Source: Chryseobacterium arthrosphaerae (GTDB lineage Bacteria > Bacteroidota > Bacteroidia > Flavobacteriales > Weeksellaceae). From it: 64,000 nt of DNA. Shown here in pieces: positions 37,401-46,169 of this stretch. The stretch is taken from assembly GCF_001684965.1 (NCBI RefSeq), contig NZ_MAYG01000001.1:310001-374000 (forward strand), written 5' to 3'. The translations under genes were made by a program, and so were the position numbers. Positions within the stretch are counted from its first letter, which is position 1. Every line of letters starts with the position of its first letter. Under the pieces are notes generated by a model, which saw nothing but the letters and a program-made list of their open reading frames with translations, made no database searches and had not been told where the DNA came from.

Positions 37401-39164
37401 ACTGAAGAATACCTGAAGGAAACTTACGGTATTACCGTTTATCAGGAGCAGGTAATGCTTTTATCCCAGAAACTGGCCAACTTTACAAAAGGTGAAGCCG
37501 ATACGCTGAGAAAAGCAATGGGTAAAAAGCAGATCGATGTTCTGAATAAAATGTATCCTAAATTCATTGAAGGAGGACGTAAGAACAACCTGAATGAAGA
37601 AAGGTTGGAAAAGATCTGGAATGACTGGAAAGCCTTTGCCGAATACGCCTTCAACAAGTCTCACTCAACATGTTATGCATTTATTGCTTATCAGACAGCC
37701 TATTTAAAAGCCAATTATCCGGCAGAATATATGGCGAGTGTGATGAGTAATAACATTAACAACACAGACTCTATCACCATGTTCATGGAAGACTGTAAGA
37801 GTATGGGAGTAGATGTTTTGGGACCGGACGTGAATGAATCCCAATATAAATTTTCGGTAAACGAAAAAGGACAGATCCGTTTCGGACTGGGAGCGATCAA
37901 AGGAATCGGGGAAGGGCCGAGTGAAGCAATTACCAGGGAAAGAGAAAACGGAAGATTTAAAAATATTTATGACTTCTTTGAAAGGATATTGCCTTCTCAG
38001 ATGAACAAAAGAGTGGCGGAAAGTTTAGTGCTTGCAGGAGCTTTTGATGAATTGGATTCCTTCCACAGAGGTCAGTATTTTGATATTGATATGGCAGGGA
38101 GAACTAATCTGGAAAGACTGATCCGGTATGGGCAGAGCTTCCAGGAAAGCAAGAATGAGATGGAGCATTCCCTGTTTGCAGATTTTGCAGAAGAAGTTCA
38201 GATCGAACAGCCCAAGCTGCCCCCATGCCCGGAATGGCCGAACATGCATAAATTGAATAAAGAAAAGGAGATCATCGGATTCTACCTTTCTGCACATCCG
38301 TTGGATGAATTCAAGTATCAGTATCAGTTTATGCAGGGACAGCTGTCCAAAAAATCAGTGCTGGAAAAAGAAGATGAACAGAAAACAACGGCTGATGAGG
38401 CTCCGGTTTTAGAGCAGGATTCGCAGGATGATAGTGTGGACCTTACCGAAATTGTATCAGATGATCTGTCGGCAGGAGAGGAGGAAGTCATAGAAGAAGT
38501 CACGAAAAAGGCTGAACCTAAAGGTAATTTTCTGTTCCTGAACCTTGATGAGGTGGATGCTTACAAAGAGCAGGCTTTTGCCAATAAGCAGGAAGAGCTG
38601 TTCGAAGAAAAGAAAAAAGACTGGAAAACGCTTCAGAAAGAAAGAGAAAATGGCGGTGGCGGTAAAGAATATACAGTTGCAGGGCTGATCACGGAATACA
38701 GAGTTCAGGATGGCTTCAGAAGCGGTGAAAAGGTAGCTTTTGTGACATTGGAAGACTATTCCGGCTCTTACTCGTTCAGACTGGGAGACAGGGATTATAT
38801 GAGGCTGAAAGAAAAACTGGAGGTTCAGAGGTTTGTGATTTTTAAAATAAAATTTGCTCAGGTAAAAGACGGAAGGGTTTTCGTAAATGTAAATGATGTT
38901 ATAGAACTTCAGGAAGCCTTTGAAAGATTTGCGAAAAGTATTTCTCTGGTAATGGATGTGATGGATGTAAGGCCTGAAGACCTTGATTTCTTCAGAACAG
39001 TGCTGGAAAGGAACAAAGGAAATCAGAAGCTGAAGTTTTTCATTAAAAATGTAGAAGATGACTCGCATATTGAAGTACAGTCGATGAAACATTCCGTGGA
39101 TCTGAACGGAGATCTCATCAAAGAAATTCAGTTACTGAATAAATATGAGTTCTATCTCAATTAA
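34497..39164 (+). CDS. dnaE: DNA polymerase III alpha subunit with fused DnaQ-type exonuclease
   Basis: The replicative polymerase, 1555 residues, longer than the usual 1150-1200 because of an N-terminal DEDDh 3'-5' exonuclease. Exo I is DTETT at 6-10, Exo II is GHNVEFD with Asp105, and Exo III is HNAAADVNAT with His169 and Asp174. The PHP domain follows (about 240-500), where the usual HxHxH start appears as NFNNH (250-254). The polymerase core has PDIDIDF (Asp695 and Asp697). A helix-hairpin-helix region, an acidic Glu/Asp-rich insert (about 1285-1345), and an OB-fold near the C-terminus follow. It appears to be monocistronic with a strong terminator. Confidence 0.95.
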   Translation: MYLIFDTETTGLPKNFNAPLSDSDNWPRMVQIAWQLHDDDGNLIENQDYIIKPEGYDIPFNAARIHGITTKIANDEGRDLQEILEEFSRVLERVRVVSGHNVEFDYNIVGAEFYRKNLKDNLQEKPKADTMILGTDFCQLGGGRGGRFKPPKLEELYEKLYGNKFDEAHNAAADVNATARAFFEMVRIGVVPAETLKISEDQLAYFKSLYPDPIKPFNIVIRRQVADFHNKKKQQDFGSIDEIDLGKYFNFNNHSVFSTLMATSSISDLIKKASEENFPAVGMVDLGNMMGAFKFVSAVEGANADRAKKHKEYLAKKQEAEENGTEFNEPEPVSEPLIPVVGCEFYISDRYEQKQFTKDDPDRRTQVVLLAKDFNGYKNLAKLSSIGFLKGFYFGVPRVSRELIAQYKEGVIALTSGIMGDIPDAILNTGEQKGEELFKWWKDTFEDDFYVQLQNHKLPEEEHLNEVLLYLADKYNVKILAQNETFYSNKDDANIQDIVSCIKDGEKLTTPIGKGFGKRRGLATGEYYIKNSDEIKEAFLAYPDAFDAYEEFTAKFKPYTLKRDVLLPKFDIPEEFIHAEDEVDGGKRGEMAYLTHLTYEGAKRRYVDTGITDEIKERLDFELEVIANTGYPGYFLIVQDFCNEARNMGVWVGPGRGSAAGSAVAYCIGITNVDPIKYDLLFERFLNPERVSMPDIDIDFDDEGRDRVIKWVIEKYGQSQVAQIITYSVLGGKSAIKDAGRVLDVPIPDTNNIAKLIPSTPGMNIAKALAKYDKLKPEEQMLVDEMRYVLESPDDARHDVLASAKKMEGCIRNTGIHACGVIITPEDVSNLVPVTIAAKDADILVSQFDNSVAESAGLLKMDFLGLRTLTIIKDALKLVKARHGVDIDPDLIPLDDTKTYQLFKEGRTVGIFQYESPGMQKYMRELKPTVFADLIAMNALYRPGPIKYIPNFINRKHGIEEIVYDLPETEEYLKETYGITVYQEQVMLLSQKLANFTKGEADTLRKAMGKKQIDVLNKMYPKFIEGGRKNNLNEERLEKIWNDWKAFAEYAFNKSHSTCYAFIAYQTAYLKANYPAEYMASVMSNNINNTDSITMFMEDCKSMGVDVLGPDVNESQYKFSVNEKGQIRFGLGAIKGIGEGPSEAITRERENGRFKNIYDFFERILPSQMNKRVAESLVLAGAFDELDSFHRGQYFDIDMAGRTNLERLIRYGQSFQESKNEMEHSLFADFAEEVQIEQPKLPPCPEWPNMHKLNKEKEIIGFYLSAHPLDEFKYQYQFMQGQLSKKSVLEKEDEQKTTADEAPVLEQDSQDDSVDLTEIVSDDLSAGEEEVIEEVTKKAEPKGNFLFLNLDEVDAYKEQAFANKQEELFEEKKKDWKTLQKERENGGGGKEYTVAGLITEYRVQDGFRSGEKVAFVTLEDYSGSYSFRLGDRDYMRLKEKLEVQRFVIFKIKFAQVKDGRVFVNVNDVIELQEAFERFAKSISLVMDVMDVRPEDLDFFRTVLERNKGNQKLKFFIKNVEDDSHIEVQSMKHSVDLNGDLIKEIQLLNKYEFYLN

Positions 39165-39184
39165 AAAGATAATATAACGATTTG

Positions 39185-39218
39185 AAAGAGTGGCTTTTTG
39201 CCGCTCTTTTTGTTTTTT
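39185..39218 (+). terminator. terminator after dnaE
   Basis: AAAGAGTGGC and GCCGCTCTTT form a 10-bp stem with one G-T wobble around a TTTTT loop, followed by a T-rich run. Confidence 0.8.
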
Positions 39219-39507
39219 GGAGTCCGTAAAATGAAATAGTCTATAAAATTTATCAGGAAATATATTATGTTAAATTGAAAGTTCTCATGGTTTCAAATTT
39301 TACGATATGATTTTTAAAATTCTGTAAATCAATATTTTGTAATATATGTCGATATTGTGAATTATTAGTTAAAATTAAATAATTGTTTAATTTATTGCGA
39401 ATTAATTGCTTTTTTTAATGTTTTTAATGTAATGATTTAATATAAATTTTGATTTTTAATTGAATATTTACTTACATTTACCTCCCTAACTATTATTTGT
39501 TATTTAT
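39219..39507. other. AT-rich leader region before the T9SS cargo gene
   Basis: No gene or repeat is visible. TACATTTA around 39473 is one base from the -7 consensus and lies about 30 nt before the ATG, so it may be the promoter. Confidence 0.35.
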
Positions 39508-42500
39508 ATGAAAAAACTTTTACTGTCGTGTCTGGCTTCTCTCAGTATGGAAGCCTACGCACAAACCAACGTTGCCAGCTATGCTTTCTCTAAAAGCACA
39601 GGGGTAGCTTATGTACCCATTACGGGAGGAACAAAATTATTTCCCACAGGAACCAATACTACTTACGATAATGAGGTTTCTACAGCCATTACGCTTTCTT
39701 CACCTTTCAACTTCGGGGGTGTTGCCATGACAACCTGTTACGTGAGTGCCAACGGTTTTATAACTTTTGGAGCCGCTCCGTCAGGTACAAACTATAGCCC
39801 TTTATCAACTGTAGGCACTACTACAGGTGCTATTTCTGCTTTTGGGCAGGATGGAGGTTTTAGTTCATCGGATACTACACAACCGGTAGGGAATCATGAG
39901 GTAAGGTATGAAGATCTAGGTACCGAATTTGTTGTACAATGGCAGGATCATGCCAATTATCATAACAGAGCTACCGAAAGGCTGAACTTCCAGATTCGTC
40001 TTGTGTACGCTACCGGAGAAATAAAGATTATCTATGGAAACTGTACTGATCCGGGAACCGCTAGTTCCGGCACAACTCCACAGGTAGGGATTAGAGGAAA
40101 CAACAATACCTTTGCAACCAATGTAAGTGCTCTGATGATTGGAAATACACCGTCCGGAACCACTTGTGACTGGTCCAAAGCTGTTACCGGTAATGCGAAC
40201 AGTAGTACAATGCTCTTTTCCGGTGGTACAAATGCTAATGTTAAAATCCCTGCAGGATTACAATACTCATGGACTCCGGGGACGCTGTTGCCGGTAAGAA
40301 CTTTTTCAGCGACCAATGCAATAACCAATGTGGGAGCTACTGTAAACTGGACTGCTCCAACGGGAGCTACTGCTTATAATGTTCAATACAGAATTTTAGG
40401 AAACTGTGATTGGACTGACTTCAGTGGTAATCCGGTTGCCGCTACCTCTGCTTCTATTACAGGTTTGACACAAAATACAACTTACCAGGTACAGGTTCAG
40501 GCCTTAAACGGCGGTGAACAGGCAATGTATTCTCATATCCCGAATTCAGCAGGAACCGGGAACGGATATGCTACTGCAGGTTCTTTTACAACTGCTTTTA
40601 ACTGTTCAGTTGCTACAACAGGACTTACCTCGTCAGGATTAACTCCGGAAGCAGCAACTATTAACTGGACGGCTTCTGCTACGCCACCGGGAAGCGGATA
40701 TGAATACTATTATTCTACATCATCTACTGCTCCGGGAATATCTACTACTCCTTCAGGTTCTGTAGGTGCCGGTACAATTTCTGCTAATTTATCAGGTCTG
40801 AATCCTTCTACTCAATATTATTATTGGGTACGGGCAAATTGTAACGGAACAGATAAAGGGCAATGGTCCAGTTCTGCAAACTTTACAACATTAGGACTTT
40901 GTCCTACAGTAACTGCCCCTGCATCCGGTGCTTCCGGGGTAAGTGTCACCCCTACAATAACATGGAATGCAATTAATGGTGCTGCCGGTTACAAATTAAA
41001 AGTAGGAACAACCTCAGGAGGTAATGATATCCTTGATACTGATATTACAGGAGGTTCTAATAATACTTATACCTTAGGAACTCCTTTAAATAATGCAACT
41101 ACCTATTATTATTCTGTATCAGCATATACGGCCAATAATCCAGGTCCTGCCACAGCATGTACAGTGAGATCATTCTTTACTGCATGTGTATCTACCGGTT
41201 TACCTTATACATTAGATTTTGATAACGTTACTACGCCGGCCTTACCTGCATGCACAACGGTAATTAATAGTGGTTCTGGAAACCTTTGGAAGACAGCCAC
41301 TGCTCCAAGCGGATTTACAGGTAAAGTTCTTAATTATTCATACAATACCAGTAGTGCGGCAAATACATGGTTCTTTACACAAGGGCTTAATCTTACGGCA
41401 GGAGTGAGCTACCGTATAAAATACAAATACGCCAATTCATCAGGAGCGGTTTATGCGGAAAAAGTAAAAGTTGCCTACGGAACTTCAGCCACTGCTACTG
41501 ATATGACAAATACAATAGCAGATCACCCAAGTATTACCACAGGCGGGGTTCCTACAAGTACCTTTACAGATTTTACACCGGCTGCGTCAGGAGTATATTA
41601 TTTCGGATTCCAGGCTTATTCTGCAGCAGATATGAATCAGATCTATATTGATGATATTAATATCGCTGTTACGCCTACTTGTTTTGAGCCTTCAAATATT
41701 GTAGTTTCTGCTATTACAACTTCGGGAGCTGATGTGGCCTGGACGGCACCTTCAGTGGTACCGGGCAGTGGATATGAATATTATTATTCTACAACCAATA
41801 CAGCTCCTACTGCAGCAACTTCTGCTTCAGGAAGCAGCACTACAACTTCAGCACAATTGTCTGGTTTATTGCCGGGAACTATTTATTATCTATGGATCAG
41901 ATCCGTATGTGGAGCTTCTGATAAGAGTGTCTGGACTCCAGTACAAGTATTTACTACGAACTGTGTTCCGGCACAGACATATTCGCAAAACTTTGATAGT
42001 ACGACTGTTGACTCACTTCCTCCATGCTGGACAAGTATAGGATCTAATCTTGGCTATGCAAAAGTAATCGCTTATACCGGAACTGTAGCAAGTGCTCCTA
42101 ATGCCTTATATCTTTATACAAGCGGCTCAAGTATAGGTATGGTGTCTACTCCAGATTTAGTAGGCTTAGATAGCAATAATGCGATGATCAGTTTCAAAGG
42201 AAGAGCTAATTCTACTGCTAATGGAACTGTTCAGATTGGTTATTTAACAGATCCTGCAAATACCTCAAGCTTTGTTGTATTAGGTACCTATACAGCAACA
42301 AGTACTACAGCACTAAATGATTATTCATTAAACATTACAGGGGTTCCTGCCGGAGTTACTAAACTTGTATTTAAGCATACCGGCTCAAGTGCATATAGCC
42401 TGTTGATTGATGATTTCGTATATCAGCTTGGAAACCTGTCTACTTCAGAGGTAGCGGCCGCTAAAAATGAAATTAAAGCTTATCCTAATCCATTCTCTGA

Positions 42501-42690
42501 TGTGCTGAATATTTCAGACGTATCCAAAGTAAAATCAGTTTCCATTGTTGACGTTGCGGGAAGATTGGTGAAAACCATCGAAAACCCTTCTGCTGTACTT
42601 CAATTGAGAGATCTGAAAGAAGGAATGTATTTAGTAGTACTGAATATGAATGACGGAACCAAGCAAACCCTTAAAGCAATCAAAAAATAA
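39508..42690 (+). CDS. fibronectin-type-III surface protein with T9SS type A sorting domain
   Basis: A 1060-residue secreted protein with a signal peptide (MKKLLLSCLASLSMEAYAQ). The first 255 residues form a carbohydrate/adhesin-like domain. Fibronectin type III domains follow at about 275-360, 375-460, 470-555 and 735-820, with repeats of a GSGYEYYYSTS segment shared by two of them. Two jelly-roll-like carbohydrate-binding parts with conserved FDN/FDST starts lie between and after them. The C-terminal 70 residues (AYPNPFSDVLNI to LKAIKK) are a type A T9SS sorting domain that anchors cargo to the cell surface. It probably functions in adhesion or polymer binding. Confidence 0.9.
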   Translation: MKKLLLSCLASLSMEAYAQTNVASYAFSKSTGVAYVPITGGTKLFPTGTNTTYDNEVSTAITLSSPFNFGGVAMTTCYVSANGFITFGAAPSGTNYSPLSTVGTTTGAISAFGQDGGFSSSDTTQPVGNHEVRYEDLGTEFVVQWQDHANYHNRATERLNFQIRLVYATGEIKIIYGNCTDPGTASSGTTPQVGIRGNNNTFATNVSALMIGNTPSGTTCDWSKAVTGNANSSTMLFSGGTNANVKIPAGLQYSWTPGTLLPVRTFSATNAITNVGATVNWTAPTGATAYNVQYRILGNCDWTDFSGNPVAATSASITGLTQNTTYQVQVQALNGGEQAMYSHIPNSAGTGNGYATAGSFTTAFNCSVATTGLTSSGLTPEAATINWTASATPPGSGYEYYYSTSSTAPGISTTPSGSVGAGTISANLSGLNPSTQYYYWVRANCNGTDKGQWSSSANFTTLGLCPTVTAPASGASGVSVTPTITWNAINGAAGYKLKVGTTSGGNDILDTDITGGSNNTYTLGTPLNNATTYYYSVSAYTANNPGPATACTVRSFFTACVSTGLPYTLDFDNVTTPALPACTTVINSGSGNLWKTATAPSGFTGKVLNYSYNTSSAANTWFFTQGLNLTAGVSYRIKYKYANSSGAVYAEKVKVAYGTSATATDMTNTIADHPSITTGGVPTSTFTDFTPAASGVYYFGFQAYSAADMNQIYIDDINIAVTPTCFEPSNIVVSAITTSGADVAWTAPSVVPGSGYEYYYSTTNTAPTAATSASGSSTTTSAQLSGLLPGTIYYLWIRSVCGASDKSVWTPVQVFTTNCVPAQTYSQNFDSTTVDSLPPCWTSIGSNLGYAKVIAYTGTVASAPNALYLYTSGSSIGMVSTPDLVGLDSNNAMISFKGRANSTANGTVQIGYLTDPANTSSFVVLGTYTATSTTALNDYSLNITGVPAGVTKLVFKHTGSSAYSLLIDDFVYQLGNLSTSEVAAAKNEIKAYPNPFSDVLNISDVSKVKSVSIVDVAGRLVKTIENPSAVLQLRDLKEGMYLVVLNMNDGTKQTLKAIKK

Positions 42691-42712
42691 TTAATCACTT
42701 CAATAAAAAAGG

Positions 42713-42743
42713 AAAGACGGATCATTTTGATCCGTCTTTTTTT
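42713..42743 (+). terminator. terminator after the T9SS cargo gene
   Basis: AAAGACGGATCA and TGATCCGTCTTT form a perfect 12-bp stem with a TTT loop and a T run. Confidence 0.9.
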
Positions 42744-42820
42744 GTTAAATAAAAAATAAGCAAAATTCTTTTCCCATCTTTTATATTGATTTTTATATAG
42801 TACTACTCATCATTCATTCA

Positions 42821-42979
42821 TCACTTATCAGGTACAGGCTGTATATCTCCTGTATTCATAAGGTCAAAAACAGTAGGGAAGAACATTACTAGGATAAAGT
42901 AGATAATGATCATCAGCACTATGAGTGCAAAGAGAATGACTACTAAACTATTCGGTTTGTTTTTCTTTTTTGGTTCCAT
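42821..42979 (-). CDS. small single-pass membrane protein
   Basis: I start this gene at MEPKKKNKPNS (42977-42979), giving 52 residues: a basic N-terminus, one membrane helix (about 12-33), and an acidic periplasmic tail. The frame is open a further 22 codons upstream, but that part looks like leader. It is 44 nt downstream of the K+ channel stop codon on the same strand and could be cotranscribed with it. No family is known. Confidence 0.55.
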   Translation of the reverse strand: MEPKKKNKPNSLVVILFALIVLMIIIYFILVMFFPTVFDLMNTGDIQPVPDK

Positions 42980-43023
42980 GATTTTGTGGTATTTTGGTGA
43001 ATAAATTACACTTATACCAAATA

Positions 43024-43851
43024 TCAAGCTAATTTCTTGCCACACTGTTTGCAGTACCTTGCATCATCATCAATATCTTCGTTACCACATCGGTCACAAA
43101 CCTTTTCAAGGTTCTGTCTTTTATTCCGCATTTCAGCAGTAACGATCCCGGTAGGAACTGCAATAATGGAATAACCTGCCAGCATCAGGACTACTGCAAA
43201 AAACTTTCCCATAGGGGTAATAGGGGAGACATCTCCATAGCCTACAGTGGTTACTGTGACCACAGCCCAGTAAATGGATTGTGGTATGGTTTCAAACCCC
43301 GGTCTGCCGCCCTCTACCATAAACATAAGCGAACCTACAATGACCGAAAAAATAATCAGAAACAAAAGGAAAATATAGATCTTCCTGGAGCTGTTTTTCA
43401 GGGCCCGCACGATGAGGTAACCGTCATTCATAAAGTCCAGCAGATTAAAGATCCTGAAAATTCTCAGCATTCTCAGCATCCTGAAGATCAGGAAATATTT
43501 GGTGACGGGAAAGAAAAAGCTGAGGAAGAACGGAGCGAGGGCAAGAAAATCTATGATTCCCATAAAGCTGAAAATATAGCTCCTTTTATTTTTTACCACA
43601 GCGATCCGCATAGAATATTCAAGAGTGAAAAAAATGGAAATAATCCATTCAAGGACCAGGAAAGTATAATGAAACCTTTTGTCAAGCTGGGGAACACTTT
43701 CCATCATAATAATGGCTGTGCTTACAAGAATTAAGGATAATAATATGATGTCGAACAGTTTTCCGAGCTTCGTATCTGAGCGATAAATTATTCGATAAAG
43801 GAATCTTTTCCAAAGAATGTCCTCAGGAATAAGATTATGTTCTTTCTCCAT
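43024..43851 (-). CDS. voltage-gated potassium channel with C-terminal zinc ribbon
   Basis: A 275-residue six-helix ion channel. S4 carries the regular Arg pattern (FRMLRMLRIFRIFNLL, about 123-138) of a voltage sensor. The pore loop has the K+ selectivity filter TVGYGD at 202-207. After S6 a CDRCG...YCKQCG zinc ribbon (Cys252, Cys255, Cys267, Cys270) forms the C-terminus, in place of the RCK domain common in bacterial K+ channels. The ribbon may aid tetramerisation or sense redox or zinc; that is inferred. A small membrane protein follows 44 nt later. Confidence 0.9.
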   Translation of the reverse strand: MEKEHNLIPEDILWKRFLYRIIYRSDTKLGKLFDIILLSLILVSTAIIMMESVPQLDKRFHYTFLVLEWIISIFFTLEYSMRIAVVKNKRSYIFSFMGIIDFLALAPFFLSFFFPVTKYFLIFRMLRMLRIFRIFNLLDFMNDGYLIVRALKNSSRKIYIFLLFLIIFSVIVGSLMFMVEGGRPGFETIPQSIYWAVVTVTTVGYGDVSPITPMGKFFAVVLMLAGYSIIAVPTGIVTAEMRNKRQNLEKVCDRCGNEDIDDDARYCKQCGKKLA

Positions 43852-44101
43852 TTGTATAGGGTTATTTCACAGCGAAGTTAGTAAATTAAATAAAGACCAG
43901 GGTAAATATATGATTGTTAAAAGAATTTTGCAAATGTTAAAACTTTTTTCGTCATCAAAAAGTGAATTATATATACTTAATTTACTGGTTTTTAATGTTT
44001 TATATTTAGTAAAATACGGATAAAATATGAGATATAAAAATTTATTTTTTAACATTTTTTTAATTGTTGTTTGTAATTTTATTCTACAAAAGCATTATAT
44101 C

Positions 44102-44947
44102 ATGAGAAAATTTTTAACCTTGTTTATCCCGATTTTAATGTACAGTTTTATGTCTGGACAGGTTGGGATTAATACTACGTCTCCGAACGGAGCAACAGTA
44201 TTAGATATTGCTTCCAATCAGAAAGGTGTTTTAATTCCCCGTCTTACGGATAACGACAGAGATACTAATCTGGCTGATAACGATGCATCTACAGTACCGC
44301 CTGCAGGTATGCCGAATGCTAATCTTATTGCAGGAACCCTTATTTTTAATACGACAACGAATAACTTCCAGTATTGGGACGGTACCCTCTGGAGACAGCT
44401 TTTTGTTCCCACATCCTCCCAGGCTGGTAATGACGGTGTCGTTAAAATTGATTCTGGAAACGCAAGTGCAAAACCCTCTTTCAGCTTAAGCGCATCAGGA
44501 AGCGGCTATGGCGCCAGACAACAGGTGATCTATGCCACACCGCTGGTCTTTGCTGCAAGCCCTACTACAAGCTGGCCGGAAACCACAGTTCCCTTTCCGG
44601 GAGTTACCTCTAATATCTATATTGATGCTACCGGCAAATGGAGAGAAAACGAAATTAACGGGCAGGTTCATGTCTGGAGATTGATTGCAACGGTTACTCC
44701 TAATGCCAATTCCTCAGGCTCAGTGAAGGCTACGTTTAAAAATCCGGATTCTCTTTTTGAAGTCAATTCAATTCAGCTTGTTCCAAGTGGTTCAGGAGTA
44801 GGTAATATCCTTACCTTCTATTTTTATACCATTGCAGACCCTGCCAGTCTTGCTCCGGGAAGAGGCTACCAGCTTTTTATGGAGGCCGATTTAAATTGTG
44901 GTGTAGTGGTGAATTCCTTTACAAGAGTATCTTTGTTTAAAGATTAA
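44102..44947 (+). CDS. secreted hypothetical protein, flavobacterial VGINT family
   Basis: I start at the ATG 44102 (MRKFLTLFIPILMYSFMSGQ, a signal peptide); the frame extends upstream to 44027, but that segment is hydrophobic leader-like sequence. The mature N-terminus (VGINTTSPNGATVLDI, then KGVLIPRLTD) is a motif I know from many secreted flavobacterial proteins of unknown function. A segment NTTTNNFQYWDGTLWRQL follows at about 105-125. The C-terminal 140 residues form a beta-rich domain. It has no T9SS sorting domain, and its own function is unknown. Confidence 0.8.
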   Translation: MRKFLTLFIPILMYSFMSGQVGINTTSPNGATVLDIASNQKGVLIPRLTDNDRDTNLADNDASTVPPAGMPNANLIAGTLIFNTTTNNFQYWDGTLWRQLFVPTSSQAGNDGVVKIDSGNASAKPSFSLSASGSGYGARQQVIYATPLVFAASPTTSWPETTVPFPGVTSNIYIDATGKWRENEINGQVHVWRLIATVTPNANSSGSVKATFKNPDSLFEVNSIQLVPSGSGVGNILTFYFYTIADPASLAPGRGYQLFMEADLNCGVVVNSFTRVSLFKD

Positions 44948-44972
44948 TAGTTTTTGATTTCATATTAGGTTC

Positions 44973-45002
44973 AAACCGGTTGTTTTATACCGGTTTTTTT
45001 AT
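44973..45002 (+). terminator. terminator after the VGINT-family gene
   Basis: AAACCGG and CCGGTTT pair around a TTGTTTTATA loop, followed by a T run. Confidence 0.75.
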
Positions 45003-45069
45003 TGTAAAGAATTTTTCCGGAGAATTTTACTAAAATTAATATCTTCGCTGTACTGTAAAATAGAAACGT

Positions 45070-46167
45070 ATGAAGCTAAGAACCGTTATTGCAAGGATAG
45101 AAGAAGAAATCAGCATCAGACAGGCAGAGGATTTTGATAATGTAGGATTGTTGTGCGGAGTTCCCGATCGTGATGTGTCCGGAATTTTAGTGTGCCATGA
45201 TGCCCTGGAAAATGTGGTGGAGGAAGCCATAGAAAGAAACTGCAATCTGATTGTATGTTTTCATCCCATTATATTTTCCGGCCTGAAATCCCTGACCGGG
45301 AAAAACTATGTAGAAAGAGCAGTTTTAAAGGCTATTGAAAATAAAATTGCAATCTATGCTATTCATACGGCATTTGATAACGATTTCTTTGGAGTCAATC
45401 ACGGCATTTGCAGCCAGTTGGGATTAAAGAATATGAAAATTCTTCAGCCGAAGGAAAATAACCTGAAACAGCTGACGGTTTTTGTACCGAAAGAGTATAC
45501 TGAAAAGGTAAAAGAAGCTATGTTTTCAGCCGGAGCAGGAAATATCGGATTTTATGATGAATGCAGCTTCACCGTTAACGGAAAAGGTACCTTCAGACCC
45601 ATTGAAGGCTCAAATCCGTTTTCCGGACAGCAGAACATCCGTGAGAATGCAGATGAAGATATGATTTCCGTGATCTTTGAAAACTATAAGGAAGGTCAGA
45701 TTGTAGGAATGATGAAAGCTGCCCATCCTTACGAAGAGGTAGCCTATCAGATATACAGTCTCGATAACAAAAACCATCATGCAGGATTGGGAATGTACGG
45801 TGAGCTGGAAGAAGAAATGGACGAAAGAGATTTCTTACAAATGGTGAAAGAAAAATTCGGACTGGAAGTGATCAAGCACTCGGCATTTAACGATAAAAAG
45901 ATCAGAAGAGTAGGGGTGCTTGGAGGATCCGGGGCCAGCGGAATAAGAGCTGCAGCTTCCAGGAAATGTGATGCTTACCTTACCGGAGATCTTAAATATC
46001 ACGATTATTTTCTGGCGGAGTCTAAAATGCTGATCTGTGATATAGGACATTATGAATCAGAACAATTTGTAAGTCAACAATTATTTGAAATTTTATCACA
46101 AAAATTTAGTACATTTGCAATTTCAAAATCTATTGAAAAAACAAACCCAGTAAATTATTTCATTTAA
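45070..46167 (+). CDS. Nif3-like dinuclear metal-centre protein
   Basis: A 365-residue Nif3/DUF34 protein. The metal-binding segments DNVGLLCG (about residues 24-31) and HPIIFSGLKSL (about 66-77) fit the conserved His/Asp ligands, and a second metal motif GHYESE is near the C-terminus (about 328-333). The central 110-residue insertion is the PII-like domain seen in the longer bacterial form. The family forms hexamers; a role in metallochaperoning or as a metal-dependent hydrolase (GTP cyclohydrolase I type 2-like) is proposed, not settled. Only 2 nt separate it from the zinc-ribbon homologue, so they form an operon. Confidence 0.92.
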   Translation: MKLRTVIARIEEEISIRQAEDFDNVGLLCGVPDRDVSGILVCHDALENVVEEAIERNCNLIVCFHPIIFSGLKSLTGKNYVERAVLKAIENKIAIYAIHTAFDNDFFGVNHGICSQLGLKNMKILQPKENNLKQLTVFVPKEYTEKVKEAMFSAGAGNIGFYDECSFTVNGKGTFRPIEGSNPFSGQQNIRENADEDMISVIFENYKEGQIVGMMKAAHPYEEVAYQIYSLDNKNHHAGLGMYGELEEEMDERDFLQMVKEKFGLEVIKHSAFNDKKIRRVGVLGGSGASGIRAAASRKCDAYLTGDLKYHDYFLAESKMLICDIGHYESEQFVSQQLFEILSQKFSTFAISKSIEKTNPVNYFI

Positions 46168-46169
46168 AT

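Noticed and set aside
38457..39092. A 211-codon open frame antisense to the dnaE 3' end
   Set aside because: It mirrors the acidic insert and OB-fold of dnaE; composition is Phe-rich and unlike a real protein.
43279..43734. A 151-codon open frame antisense to the K+ channel
   Set aside because: It is the complement of a well-supported channel gene.
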